From: Intoshia linei
Taxonomy: Eukaryota > Orthonectida > Rhopaluridae
Assembly (NCBI GenBank): GCA_001642005.1
Contig: LWCA01000291.1
Span: 1 to 33,522 of the forward strand
DNA: 33,522 nucleotides
Reading direction: 5' to 3'
Below the pieces are notes generated by a model. That model ran no database searches. It worked only from the letters and a program-made list of their open reading frames with translations, and was not told where the DNA came from. This document shows positions 20,418 to 31,269 of this stretch, piece after piece; positions within the stretch are counted from its first letter, which is position 1; the number at the start of each line of letters is the position of its first letter. Both the position numbers and the translations under genes were made by a program.

Positions 20418-20800
20418 ACTTATATAATATTCTACGCGATTTTTGTTTGTGTGTCTGTGTGTGTTACGATTTATTTAAATAACTACCTTCTTAGAATTTT
20501 ATAAAGTCCACATTTCAATTACAGTTTTTTTCGGGACGTATATTAAGATAAATTTTAACCTCCCAATTTCACATCTTACGGGTCAAAAACCCCAGTTGTC
20601 CCTCTTTTTAAAAATCAAACGAGTTGGAGAATTTAAAAAAATATATAAGCTGATACAGATTTTAAAATCATAAACATTACCATAAATTTAAATTTAAAAA
20701 AATTATATCTTCAGGGACAAAACCCCAAATTACCCTTCTTTTTTTAATAAAAACAGCCCTAGAATTTCAAAAAATTTACAGGTTGTACAGTTGTATCCTG
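20418..20800 (+). repeat. Modular repeat family A, copy with intact start
   Basis: It opens ACTTATATAATATTCTACGC, has a GT run, then TTTTTTTCGGGACG, CTTACGGGTCAAAAACCCCA and CTTCAGGGACAAAACCCCAAA, and fades after GGTTGTACAGTTGTATCC. It is about 85% alike by eye to the 13296 copy over the first 150 bp. Confidence 0.65.
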
Positions 20801-20987
20801 AAATAAATAAATAAAATAAATTTAAAAGTAAAATATATAATCAAAATTCGGAGGTTATGTTACGATTAGGAACATCAGAAACTTTACCGAGATTTCAATT
20901 ATTAGCAACAAAAAAATGCCAAAATTCTTATTAATTATTAACTGTTTTAAACACTACCAAAATTTTTAATTATCATTAATTAGATCA

Positions 20988-22325
20988 GCGGTTCCCAAAT
21001 GGGGTACTGTGACCCTAATGTGTACCAACATTATTTTGGGATATCAGCTCGTCGATACTATGACTCATAAATTATAGATGTTTTTTTAATTTCCAAAACT
21101 AATAAAAAATAAAAATTAATTTGTAACAATACATATATACTTTTTACATATAATATTTATATATATGTAAATGTATATTGTATACTTAGTTCCTTATGTA
21201 TTTACGTCTATTTGATAGTCTCTGCGATTTTAAAGTTGCATATTAAATGTATGTACGTCACTATTTTGTCAGTTCAATCACACTCTACAACATTTTTCGA
21301 AAAATTTTAAAAGAGCAGAACCAAATTTAGTTTATGGCGTTCCTCATGTTCATCAGAATTTTTTTAAATTAATATTTTCTTTAACATAGCATAAATAGCA
21401 ATCATCACTGGATTTAGGTGGAGACCAAATCCTGGATGAATCGAAAAATTTATTGCTATTCATAACATGCCTGTAGCAAAATGCACAACATTTTTTTTGA
21501 GTCCATATTCTTGTTGAATTTCTCTATAAAAGGATGTATATTTATTACCTACTTTAGTCTCATTTATATTGTAGCTCCGTTTGCTTTTGAATATTAATCT
21601 ACACCACAAATTAAACAAAAATCGTTAAAACATAAGGGTCTTTAGTATAGTCTTTTCCCTTTTGCCTCTTTTTTCTTAGACGAACACATTAATGAGATAA
21701 ATTCAAAAATGATCCAGCAGCCTTATTTGACACTTTTTTTGAATCAGATAGTCAAGTTGAGTTTCTCAACCTTAACGTAACCGCGCTGTTTCAGTGCTAC
21801 TTGTATAATGGCTTTTATCAGATAAAAATGAATTTTCAGAATAAATGTAATCATTTTTATTGTAGCATCCGCTTTGTCTTTTCACATAATTACTTTCTTT
21901 ATTTAATTGTTTTCTTGATACTTTTTTTTAAATCAATTTTAGGATTGTAAACATGAGGTTGAGAGGAAGAGCTACCCATGCACCCACTCTTCTTCTTTGA
22001 ACTTCTAAAAATTGTAAATTTTCAATTATTGCATTTGATTGATTAGATTTAGCACACTGAAATAAATTGTCTAGATTTTGTATAAAATTTAATTCTATTT
22101 CTGTATGACAGTTACATTAACCACTCGATACTCATTATATAGTTTTTTGACTTTAAAGTTGATTCTTTGTACGCTGAATATATTTAATCCTGTTTTCATT
22201 TCATGTTGTAAATATTTCATTTGTAATGCATCGAAATGCTAGTGATTGGTTATCTTTGTTTAGTTTTAACAACCTTCGAAGCACATTCCTATTTGTAGGA
22301 AGTTTATAAAAGTCAAATAAGAATC
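20988..22325. other. Decayed transposon region
   Basis: CAGCGGTTCCCAAATGGGG (from about 20986) looks like a single hAT-type end. On the minus strand around 21400-21500 a broken frame reads KSSDDCYLC, a Cys-rich motif like that of transposon-derived proteins. Many stops follow. I found no intact frame and no matching right end. Confidence 0.35.
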
Positions 22326-22333
22326 CTATAAAT

Positions 22334-22466
22334 CAGTGCTTTTCAACCAAGGGGTCGCGAAATTTATCAAGGGAGTCGTGAGAATTTTAAAAATTTATGA
22401 ATACATTTATTTATTTTTTTTATGTTTATAAGAGGGTCGCGAACACAAAAAGGTTGAAAACCACTG
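22334..22466. mobile_element. Miniature hAT element with perfect target duplication
   Basis: The 133-bp element starts CAGTGCTTTTCAACC and ends GGTTGAAAACCACTG, inverted repeats with one mismatch. It is flanked by identical CTATAAAT on both sides (22326-22333 and 22467-22474). Inside, GGGGTCGCGAA and GAGGGTCGCGAA also mirror the ends. It is non-coding. Confidence 0.95.
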
Positions 22467-22474
22467 CTATAAAT

Positions 22475-23032
22475 GGTCCAACAATTTTATCTCCACTTAT
22501 TTTTCTTATATCTATAATTATTTATATACATTATATATTTAAGGTTTTTTATCCGTAAAATTTAATAACATAACCACATATTAATGAGCTATCATGTTTT
22601 TTTTATTATAATAAAAATAAACCTTTTCTCATATTGTAGCTTAAAAATAAAATGTGAAACAAATAAAATTGACAAAATTAGATTAACAATTTTTCATGAC
22701 TAAACTATTAAAAATACAAGAAAACTAAAATAAAAAGGTTAAAATAAATAAATTATGTTTTAAAATAGAGTAAATAATGTTTAAAAATATATATTTTAAA
22801 CATGTTTATTTTTATAAAGTGTAATAAAGTAAAGTCGAATATTACAGTTAAAAATTCTAATAATATCATAATTTTGTTATACACATTACATGTATTAGTA
22901 AATTAGTAATTACAATATAATTCGACACTATAAAAATATTCCACTTTCAAACTTCCCGAAAATTTGATTGCACTAACTCAACTATGTATATTTTAATTGA
23001 ACATGAAAATAACGTCTAATAAATGCATCATA
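22475..23032. other. Intergenic A/T-rich sequence
   Basis: I see no gene, bounded repeat or structure here beyond A/T-rich runs. Confidence 0.6.
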
Positions 23033-23040
23033 TGTTATAG

Positions 23041-23534
23041 AAAGCCGTTGTAAGCCACTTCGTGGCCCAGAGCTAAGCAAAGGACTGGAGGCCTTGGAAA
23101 TTTTTGAGCGAAGCGATAAAAAAATTTTAGGGGTTTTTTTTAGAAGCCTCTTTTTTGAAAATTAATAAGAGAAAATCAAAGATTTCCTATTTTCTTTTTT
23201 GAATATTCACTTAATAGAAAGGTTTTAATGTTGAATATTATCATTTGAAACAGTTTTTATGTCAATATTATATGATAAACATTGTAGAATATATTTTAAA
23301 TTGAATATTTACCAAAACTTTGATTCTTTAAACTATTTTCTTTCTAGCTGTTTGAATTCCCACACTTCAAAACTTATAAACTGTTTCTTAAGATGAAAAT
23401 GTGAGGTATTTTTTAATAAATTGGTGGCCTCTTTTTAAGATATAAGTGTGAAGTACTTTTATTAATTTGGGGCCCTTTTTTAATGACTGGCCCTGGGCTA
23501 CAGCCCATATTGCCCATGCCTTAAAACGGCTCTG
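23041..23534. mobile_element. hAT-like element of ~0.5 kb with perfect target duplication
   Basis: The left end AAAGCCGTTGTAAG and the right end CTTAAAACGGCTCTG are inverted repeats, the left lacking a base. They are flanked by identical TGTTATAG (23033-23040 and 23535-23542). Subterminal GTGGCCCAGAGC and GGCCCTGGGCTACAGCCC resemble hAT ends seen widely in invertebrates. There is no coding frame. Confidence 0.85.
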
Positions 23535-23542
23535 TGTTATAG

Positions 23543-24172
23543 ATCATATCATAACATTATAGAATTCCAAGTCACGCATACATACAAATATAACTGATGA
23601 ATATATACGATATATATATTATTAAAGATGCTTGATCTATAGATTATATAGTTTTCCATGTTGACAATAACATGACCGTGTCCCGTAGAGTGCATGTTTT
23701 ATTTATCAATTTTAATCAATAAAAATTATGAATCAATAATGTCATTGTTAATTAACAGACACAGAACACTAATATATTTTTTTAATATCATGTGATTATA
23801 TAAAATTTACGTAATTATAATCGATAAAAAATTCTATCCCACTGAGCTAATTGACATATTAAACATAATTGTATATTTAATTTAACAAAGTGTTGATAAT
23901 CAGTTATCATGTTATTAAAACCGTTCTTTAAGCTTATAATATTATATTAACAATATTATTATGTAGGTAACTACACTGTAATAATAATAAGTATAATTTC
24001 GTAAAAATTAGTAGGAATCATAAACAGTTGACATAACGGTACAATAACAAATTAAATAAACACTTTAATAGTAAAATAATGATACAAAGGGTTTAAAACA
24101 ATGGTAATATTATATCAAACATTAAAAGATCCGACTTAAAACGGTACATTAAATTAAATTGAAAATTTTTCA
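23543..24172. other. Intergenic sequence 3' of the orphan gene
   Basis: A/T-rich; no further gene or bounded repeat was recognised. It includes the likely 3' UTR of the gene ending at 24173. Confidence 0.55.
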
Positions 24173-25376
24173 TTACCATTTTTTTGGTGTAGTAGATAAA
24201 AATGAGAATTTTCGTTTAGAATTTTGATACAATTTGGAATCTGGATAATGAAAATTTCGTTGAATTTTAAAATTAGGTATTAGATAAGAATTTTCATGTT
24301 GCTTGATTGAAAGTTGTAAATCTTTATTTTGATTGTTGAAATTATAGCTTGAGGTCATGTCCATAATTGAAACATTTAAGCTTTTATTTTCATTCGATAT
24401 CAAGTAATAACTGGAAGTATCGTTGAATGTATTTGTTTGATTATTTTTGTAATGAGAAATGTAAGAATTCAAAGTAGTTTGCATTTGAGAAATTTCTTTA
24501 TTAAATTTTATTCCTTTTGGATGTTTCAATTTTTCGTATTGTTTTACAGATTCACATTTCATTTCTACACGATTTACTGAGATGCCATATTTTTCATCTA
24601 AATGTCTAATTTTTCGTCGACCTAATACTTTTACTTTGCTTTTATTGCTACCTAAAAATTGTTCTTTTTTTTTTGACGAGTTTACTATTTTTGAATCTAA
24701 TCATAAAATATTAAATTAAAAAATTAAAAATTAAAAATCAATAGACCGACAAGTTTTGACTTTTATCGGTTATTTAGATTAGTGTCCACACTTTATTATT
24801 AAATTATTGTTAAAAATTAAATTGATTTAAAATTTTTTTTCATTTACTCAATATTATGTAAACATTACCTTTTATCGATGCAACGTAGTTTGATTCCAAT
24901 TTAGACAAAGAAAATGATATATTTTTGATATAAGTCATATCGTTTAAAAAACTGTTATTAATACAACTATTTTCCTCGTACAATTCAACTATATTGTCAT
25001 TTTCATAATTATTATTTTTAATGGCCATGGATCGATTATAGTTAATCTTTGAAGGAATGGGTGGCACAACATCTTTGTTATAAAAAGATATCGGTTGAAA
25101 GAGTGAATTCAAAACTATTGTTTTGATGTCTTCAATTTTTTTTTCCTTTTTCATCCATCTTGACATTAAGCTTTTTTTTTGGTTTTTTTTTAAATGCTTT
25201 GTTTTAGAAGTCAATTTTTTTTTTAAACTTTTCTTCTTTGTATTTTTTTCTTTTTCGTAATCGTAGCTGAGGTCTACGTTCTGCTTTGTTTGATTAATTT
25301 CCATTTTCTTCCATTTTTTGGTCTGGTTCAAATCTGTAATTAGTTCGTAAGGTACGTTTTCAATAGTAGTGTTCAT
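24173..25376 (-). CDS. Orphan lysine-rich protein, two exons, 343 aa
   Basis: Exon 1 is 25376-24869 from ATG; exon 2 is 24696-24173 ending in TAA. The GT..AG intron of 172 nt keeps the frame (phase 1). I do not recognise a family. Residues about 20-75 are extremely Lys-rich and basic, which suggests nucleic-acid binding or a nuclear location. A less charged segment follows (NSLFQPISFYNKDVVPPIP). Exon 2 has a second basic cluster (KVKVLGRRKIRHLDEKYG) and an Asn/Ser-rich tail ending TTPKKW. There is no signal peptide or membrane segment. Composition and a clean splice support a real gene; the function is unknown. The intron contains a palindromic CCGATAAAAGTC..GACAAGTTTTGAC-like stretch. Confidence 0.7.
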
Positions 25377-26152
25377 TGTGTCTGTTAATTAGCTTTTTAT
25401 TTGTGTCGAATATAATGCAATATGTAAATATTGTATAAGTTTGATGCAAGTTCTGAAGGTTTGTAAATTTATTTCAAATATCAAGTTACTTTATCTATTA
25501 ATTTCAAATTGTGATATTTTAAAACAGTATAAATATAATATGATTGTATTTATCTTTCCGGTGAATCAGAATTGTTAATTATGTCAATGTCTCGATTCGT
25601 ATTGGTCAATGTAATGTTATTTAACTAACGTGACTTATTTTGATTACGCTTGCCTTAATATATATTAAATATGTGTATTGATTATATCACTAATGGGCTT
25701 GGATTATTGTTGTATATTTTACTCTATGTATTTATGTTTTCTATATAAACACGCCTATTATTTATTATTTTGTGTATAATGGAAAAATCTTGTTTACAGT
25801 AAATATATTTACAATATTGTTTATAAGATTGATAATCTCACAGTGTGAAACCCACATTTTATTTAGTATTTAATATATTGTATTTCAATTATTTACGTCT
25901 ATTTAATTATTTTGATGGTTTTTATTTATAATTACTTTTAATAACTGTTTTATTATAACCGTTTGATTCTAACTGTAAAAGTAACAGAATAATAGTTAAA
26001 TTTTATTTGAAAGATAAAACCTATATTTTGAGATAATTTATAATAAATAATTAGTGAATATACATTTTAGTTACTTTCAATGAAAACTCTACCCACCAAT
26101 ACGATCATCGGGTATAAAATTTAAAATTTATATAAAACACACTTACATCCTT
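25377..26152. other. Upstream region of the orphan gene
   Basis: No gene was recognised. It should hold the 5' UTR and promoter of the gene starting at 25376. No motif stands out. Confidence 0.5.
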
Positions 26153-26230
26153 ACTTATATGATATGCTATGCAATATTTTTGTGTGTGTGTTATTGTTTA
26201 TTTCAACAGTATATTTATCAAGTATGTACA
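26153..26230 (+). repeat. Modular repeat family A, 5' stub
   Basis: It opens ACTTATATGATATGCTATGC with a GT run and TTATTTCAAC, then the likeness ends. Confidence 0.55.
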
Positions 26231-27644
26231 TTGTACAACCTGAAACCATGATAGGGTTTATGTGCGGTTGGGGGCAATCCATGTAATCATAATAATTTTG
26301 TTTTATTTAGCAAAATTTTATAATATAATTTGTAAAACTCGAATCATGTTACTTTCTTAAAAAACTCGAACAAACAAAATATTTTTAAATACTAATGTAA
26401 TAATTTTATTTTTATCTTTAATAATGATTGTGGACCACGTTGGGCATTACTGGTTTACATTACTATAAATTTGATAGTAAAAATCAAATTATTTTTGATG
26501 GAAACTTAAATATTATCGTGCCTTAGACACAATGGTGCCCACTGGCACCAGGAGACGATCCTGATATAATGTATGCAACTGCAGGTCGTATCCGACTCTA
26601 ATCCTCTATTTCTAACTACATGGTATTAGGCTCAAGGTGAATTTGATTGTATCCCATCTTTGCACTTATTTTATACCGTAATATATTCACATATTTGGAT
26701 TTACATAAATTGTTATTACAGGCATAATATATATTATTTACATTTAAACATAAATAACGGACAAGAGTTGCAAAAGTAATATACAAATTTCGTTGACTAT
26801 TCATTACTAAACATTTTATAATTGAATTATTAATTAATTTCTTTTTGTCACAAAATAATTACTTGTGTACATTAATAACTGTATTAACTTTTGAATGAAT
26901 TTAAATTACTACAAATTAAACCTCAAGGCTAAAAACAGACAATTTAAATTGTACAATGTAAAATTTGTCAACTTGATTTATATTGATGAAAGTAATATAA
27001 AATAGGAATAATTTTATTTAAATTGTTAAATCTACTATTTTACATTTTTATATATGAAATTTGACCAATTTAACTAAATTATATAAAAAATAACATTGAT
27101 TAAATTTATCAAGTGAAAATAGCGAGAAGTAAACTGGAAAAACTAATTGGATTATTACAATGTCCTTAAGTACAATCCAAAAAAATTGTAATTTGAAATA
27201 AAAATATTGTACAAAGCAGTATAATTATGTGACAGGTATCCCATTGGGTCTAAATTATTAAAGCTTAATTTGGCTAAATATTAACTTTTAGATTTTGATA
27301 CAATAATGTATAATAAATCAAAATAATAACAATGTCATATGAAATTCCATGTATACTAACAATAAAATTTATCTTGCTGTGATAATGTATAATAATAATG
27401 TATAAGCAATTTGTATTCTAAAATATAATGGTGTCGATAATCGGTTGTAAATTTGTACTCGTGTCTTGTCAGATTTTTTTAAAAGTTAACATTTTAGTGA
27501 TTTTTTTATTAAAATTTTTTCAAATTTGACATTTTAATTGTTACCTTCTGAAATGGGATGTTTATTTGGTTATATTTTGCAATTTAGACAATTTGTATTC
27601 CATTGTATTTTTGATTGCTGTTTAGTCAAAACGTAGTTGTATGA
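26231..27644. other. Intergenic sequence with a GC-richer patch
   Basis: GTGGACCACG..GGCATTACTG (about 26430-26452) looks like a lone hAT end. At 26520-26620 the base composition changes, and TGGTGCC-CACT-GGCACCA (26533-26550) forms a perfect 7-bp hairpin. The minus-strand frame at 26616-26804 is not convincing. The rest is A/T-rich. Confidence 0.45.
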
Positions 27645-27976
27645 ATGTATGGAATACAATATTTATTTGATTATACCGTTGATTTCATATATGAATGGAC
27701 ACGTTTTAAAAATGATTTTAAACTAAAACATCAAAAAGGAGTATTCTTGACATTAAACGTGAATTAATAAATTGGAATATAAAAGATGAAGTGTTTGAGG
27801 TTGAAATTTATGATAATGCTCATCATTTAAAAAAATTGTCCCATTATTCGTGTTTTTTAAAATTAAATGACTCTTTTAATTTTAAAAATAAAGCGTTATT
27901 TGAGGTTTTGTTCGTGAAGATGATAATTTTTAAGTTTAAAATTAATCTTATTTTTTACACCGAAAAGATTTACTGA
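27645..27976 (+). pseudogene. Coding-like fragments in two frames, unrecognised
   Basis: From ATG 27645 a 40-codon frame (YTVDFIYEWTRFKNDFKLK) runs to TAA at 27765. An overlapping +1 frame then reads DIKRELINWNIKDEVFEVE and SHYSCFLKLNDSF to about 27910 and beyond. Both look less random than typical A/T-rich frames. No GT..AG pair I tried joins them in phase. They may be a frameshifted gene relic or unresolved exons. I recognise no family. Confidence 0.25.
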
Positions 27977-28393
27977 TAATTTATGTTTTTGAAATTTCTG
28001 GGATTATTATTTTTCTCAATAAATGGTTACGCCTGTGATTCTTAATCGCTACACCGCGGCGCATTGGTGTGTCATGAGTAGAGTTCAGGAGCGCCGCAAA
28101 AAAATTTGAGTTGATTTTATAAATATTTAAAAATTAATTTCAAACTTTTACATTGACCATTCTTTTATTAACATTTTGAGATTTAACATAATGTATTAGT
28201 ATTAACATGTAAATAATGTTTGAAATAAAAAAATTTGATATTTAATATCATTGATAAAATACTATAATTTTAACTGATCTTTTAAATCCATCTGTACGGA
28301 AGCTCTTTACCTATGACTGTGATTTTCAAATTTTACTCTAATAATAATTTAAAATAATGTACAAATAAATGAAATATTTATGTTGCTAATTCT

Positions 28394-29736
28394 TCAATTT
28401 TTTTCAGCATTTTTTACTTCTTTTACTCTTACTTCTTCAGTCAATTTTTCCGTAGCAATTTTTTCCGTGCCTTTTTGAGCAGATGTAGCGATAATGATAA
28501 TAATTATTATTAATATTACGAGCAACACAACTCCTATTATTAATTGAGATTTTTTGTGTTCCCACCACATCTTTTTCTTGACTTTATTTGCTTTTTTCGC
28601 AAAAGTATCCGACTAAATCTTTTGATTATATAATTTAAACGATATTTTTAAAACAGTGGACCGGTTGACAGAGACGATATACCATACTCAAGACCCGAAG
28701 AAACCGATGATATTCATGAAAGGCCGACTATTTTAATTTATTAATAGGTAATGTGGAAAATTTCTTATTTCAGGGAAATTTTATGATTTAATAGTCAATC
28801 ACCAATGTGATTTCTAAATGTTATTTTTAATTTTTAGATCAATATATAAACGTCCTATTTTTAAAAAAAAATTAGTTGATTTCTACAATTTCTATTTTAC
28901 CCGGAAATAATGTAAGATTGTTAATTAATTTTGATAACCTTTTAAAAGATTTGCAAGCTGAGGAAAAATTTTGGCTTACAGCTTTAAAAATATTAGTCAA
29001 ATGAAATAAAATGGTGAAAATTTCTTAGTATCAATCTTTGTCAATCCAAATATCGATAATCCGGACACCCTAATTAATAACAATAATATTTTTTTTGTTT
29101 ATCATGTCCTATTTGGTTTTGTCCGTTAAAAGGTTACCATGTCCAATTTAATTTTTTCATCTTTTTTTTATGCATTTTTTTGATATTCATTAATTCAAAA
29201 AACACAAAAAATGGTCATTTTTTTTACTATTGCCATGAAAGAGACTAATTTTGACAAAACGTGTTCCTTGGGTAAAATGATACACTGTATTGTATGAATA
29301 TCTAATTTAAATAGAACATTTTGTATCATTAAACCACACACAATCATTTGAATTTATACAAGTGATATCAGGTGGCATATTTTAGTCCCTGAAATGTTCG
29401 ATAAATATAAAAAATATAATATTACACTTATGGCTAAAGCATCGGCTCGACTGTTCAATTCATCTAAATTATTTCCTCGGTTTGTTGCTTTATTTATGTT
29501 TTCACTCATTTGGCCCTTTACAGCATCTACTTGCATATTCAAATCATGTACATTTCTACCTATACGTGACGTTACAAAATGATATTAAAAAGTATATTAT
29601 ATTAACATCAGACTCTTTAAATAAACTTTTAAACGAAAATTTTTGGCATTTGCACTATTAGAAATGCTAGATCTGACCAATAATTTTAATGTTATTTTCA
29701 TATTAAATTAAAAAGTTAACCTCTGCCGTAAGACAT
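28394..29736 (-). CDS. VAMP-like: R-SNARE (synaptobrevin/VAMP family), three exons, 122 aa
   Basis: Exons, minus strand: 29736-29721 (ATG), 29559-29426 and 28612-28394 (TGA). Phases match, and introns are 161 and 813 nt. The layout is that of a short synaptobrevin: an N-terminus of only ~10 residues, a SNARE motif at about 11-66 with the zero-layer Arg at residue 33 (NKATNRGNNLDELNSRADAL), a basic juxtamembrane stretch with KKKMWW (62-67) and one membrane anchor at about 74-93 (LIIGVVLLVILIIIIIII). From RADAL to WW the spacing equals that of animal VAMPs, which supports the splice choice. It should sit on vesicles and pair with Q-SNAREs in fusion. It lacks a longin domain, so it is not VAMP7- or Ykt6-like. 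A charged tail of ~29 residues follows the anchor, longer than in most brevins. An alternative donor is possible but would break the spacing. Confidence 0.9.
28656..29004 (+). other. Coding-like plus-strand fragments inside the SNARE intron
   Basis: After an acceptor-like TTTTTAAAACAG, a frame reads PVDRDDIPYSRPEETDDIHE and stops near 28740. A second frame, from about 28876 behind a TTAG, reads SILPGNNVRLLINFDNLLK and DLQAEEKFWLTALKILVK and ends in TGA at about 29004. They lie opposite and between exons of the SNARE gene. I cannot join them into one gene or name a family. Confidence 0.25.
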
Positions 29737-29964
29737 GTATTTATCTCAAAGTATGTTCAATTTATTGCAATATTTACACACGTAAATGATAGAATATTAA
29801 TAAACCTTTATTAAATTGTGTATTTTTATATTTATTTACTTTAAATTTAAATTAAAATATGTTTAAATTTACATTTTTGAAGCTTCCACTATTCGCCAAT
29901 TGGAGAATTCAAACCATTTAGAATCTAAATTTTAGCTAATTTATTTTTTAAACAAACGTGAAAA

Positions 29965-30125
29965 TTGGGTTTTTGGCCCTGAAGGATTCAACTTCGGAAA
30001 CTGATAAATAAATACAAACACGTCCTGGAAAAACTGTATTATACTTTAGGTTTTATTAAATGCTACGATTGTCAATTTTTTAAATAAACGGTAACACACA
30101 TACAAACATTCAATTTTATATAAGT
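29965..30125 (-). repeat. Modular repeat family A, reverse copy
   Basis: On the minus strand it opens ACTTATATAA, then GTGTGTTACCGTTTATTTAA, ACAGTTTTTCCAGGACG, and a GAATCCTTCAGGGCCAAAAA module. Confidence 0.6.
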
Positions 30126-30214
30126 AAAGTACTAACATTGGGTAGTAATCCGACCTGCCAAAATATCAGAATCTACCACCGGCCCGTTACCCATCATAAG
30201 GTTGACAATACCTG
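30126..30214. mobile_element. Single hAT-type terminus
   Basis: GGCCCGTTACCC..GGTTGACAATACCTG (to 30214) looks like a right end (reverse complement CAGGTATTGTCAACC). The left partner was not found, probably lost. Confidence 0.35.
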
Positions 30215-31269
30215 CTTTAGTTCACAAATGGTTCTTTATATTATGTTAACAAAAATTTATTTATTTATTATTTATTTTATTATCTAAAATGTAAGTCACA
30301 AAAGCCATGAGAGAAATTTATTGATTTATTTTGAAAAATGGTTAAAGAATAAACGCAGGTTGAGTAAAAAATAAATCTTATGGAGCGAATAACAGAATCG
30401 TCAAATAGAGTAGGTTGTAGTTGAATTTATTTTGTTAATTGAATTTTTTGTGATATTTCTATTTTGTTTTTATGATTTTCATATAGTCACAGTTCGTCAG
30501 ACGTTACACGACAGACGTTACACAGTATGTTTCACATACTCCGTTATCCGTCAAAAATCTTTCAAAATAAATAAATAAAATGTCTTCATCCTTATCCTGG
30601 TTATAATAAAATTTTTCAAATAAAATTAGTAACTGGCAAAGTGTGGAAAGAATACTCTATATTATACAGTGTATAATATATAAGTTCTCAGAATTTTTCA
30701 TCGATCTAGAATCTAGATGTATATTAAAGTGCTGCATTCTAAAATTGTTGTATATTGCGATTACCATGACACTTGCTTCGATTATTCTCAAAAATTTATA
30801 ATTCCCGAATTTCCGTAATATAAATTAAAATTTATTTTAGTGTAACCAACATTACCAATAATGTTGTCTTCTAAATTTACTAAATATATATGTTGTTAAA
30901 ATAATAAATTAATATTCTAATGTTGAAGATACACATTTTAGCCAATGAAACCTATCGTATAATACTTGCAATTAAAAACTGTATCTGAATCTGTTATTAT
31001 TAAACTTACAAGACACTTAGTTTTTATTCTTTAGTCGCAGATAAAAAAAAGATAAACCAATTTTTGCGTAAATTTTGTACAAAGATGAATATGTAAAATT
31101 TACGTCACATTTGAAATATACATAATATGTTTTACATATTAATTGTAATTAAAATTACATGAAAACTAAAAAATTGTGTAGATTTATAAGTTAAACAAAG
31201 TAACAAATCTATTATATTTTTCTCATATCTAGGTAATTGTCAATAAAATAATAAATGTAAGCAGAAATA
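30215..31269. other. Intergenic region upstream of SPAG17
   Basis: No gene. A short tandem repeat of CAGACGTTACAC occurs near 30497-30524, followed by a GTATGTTTCACATAC hairpin. The promoter and 5' UTR of SPAG17 should be in the last few hundred bases; nothing distinct is visible. Confidence 0.5.

Noticed and set aside
29394-29582. Plus-strand frame of 62 codons
   Set aside because: Exact antisense of the SNARE motif exon.
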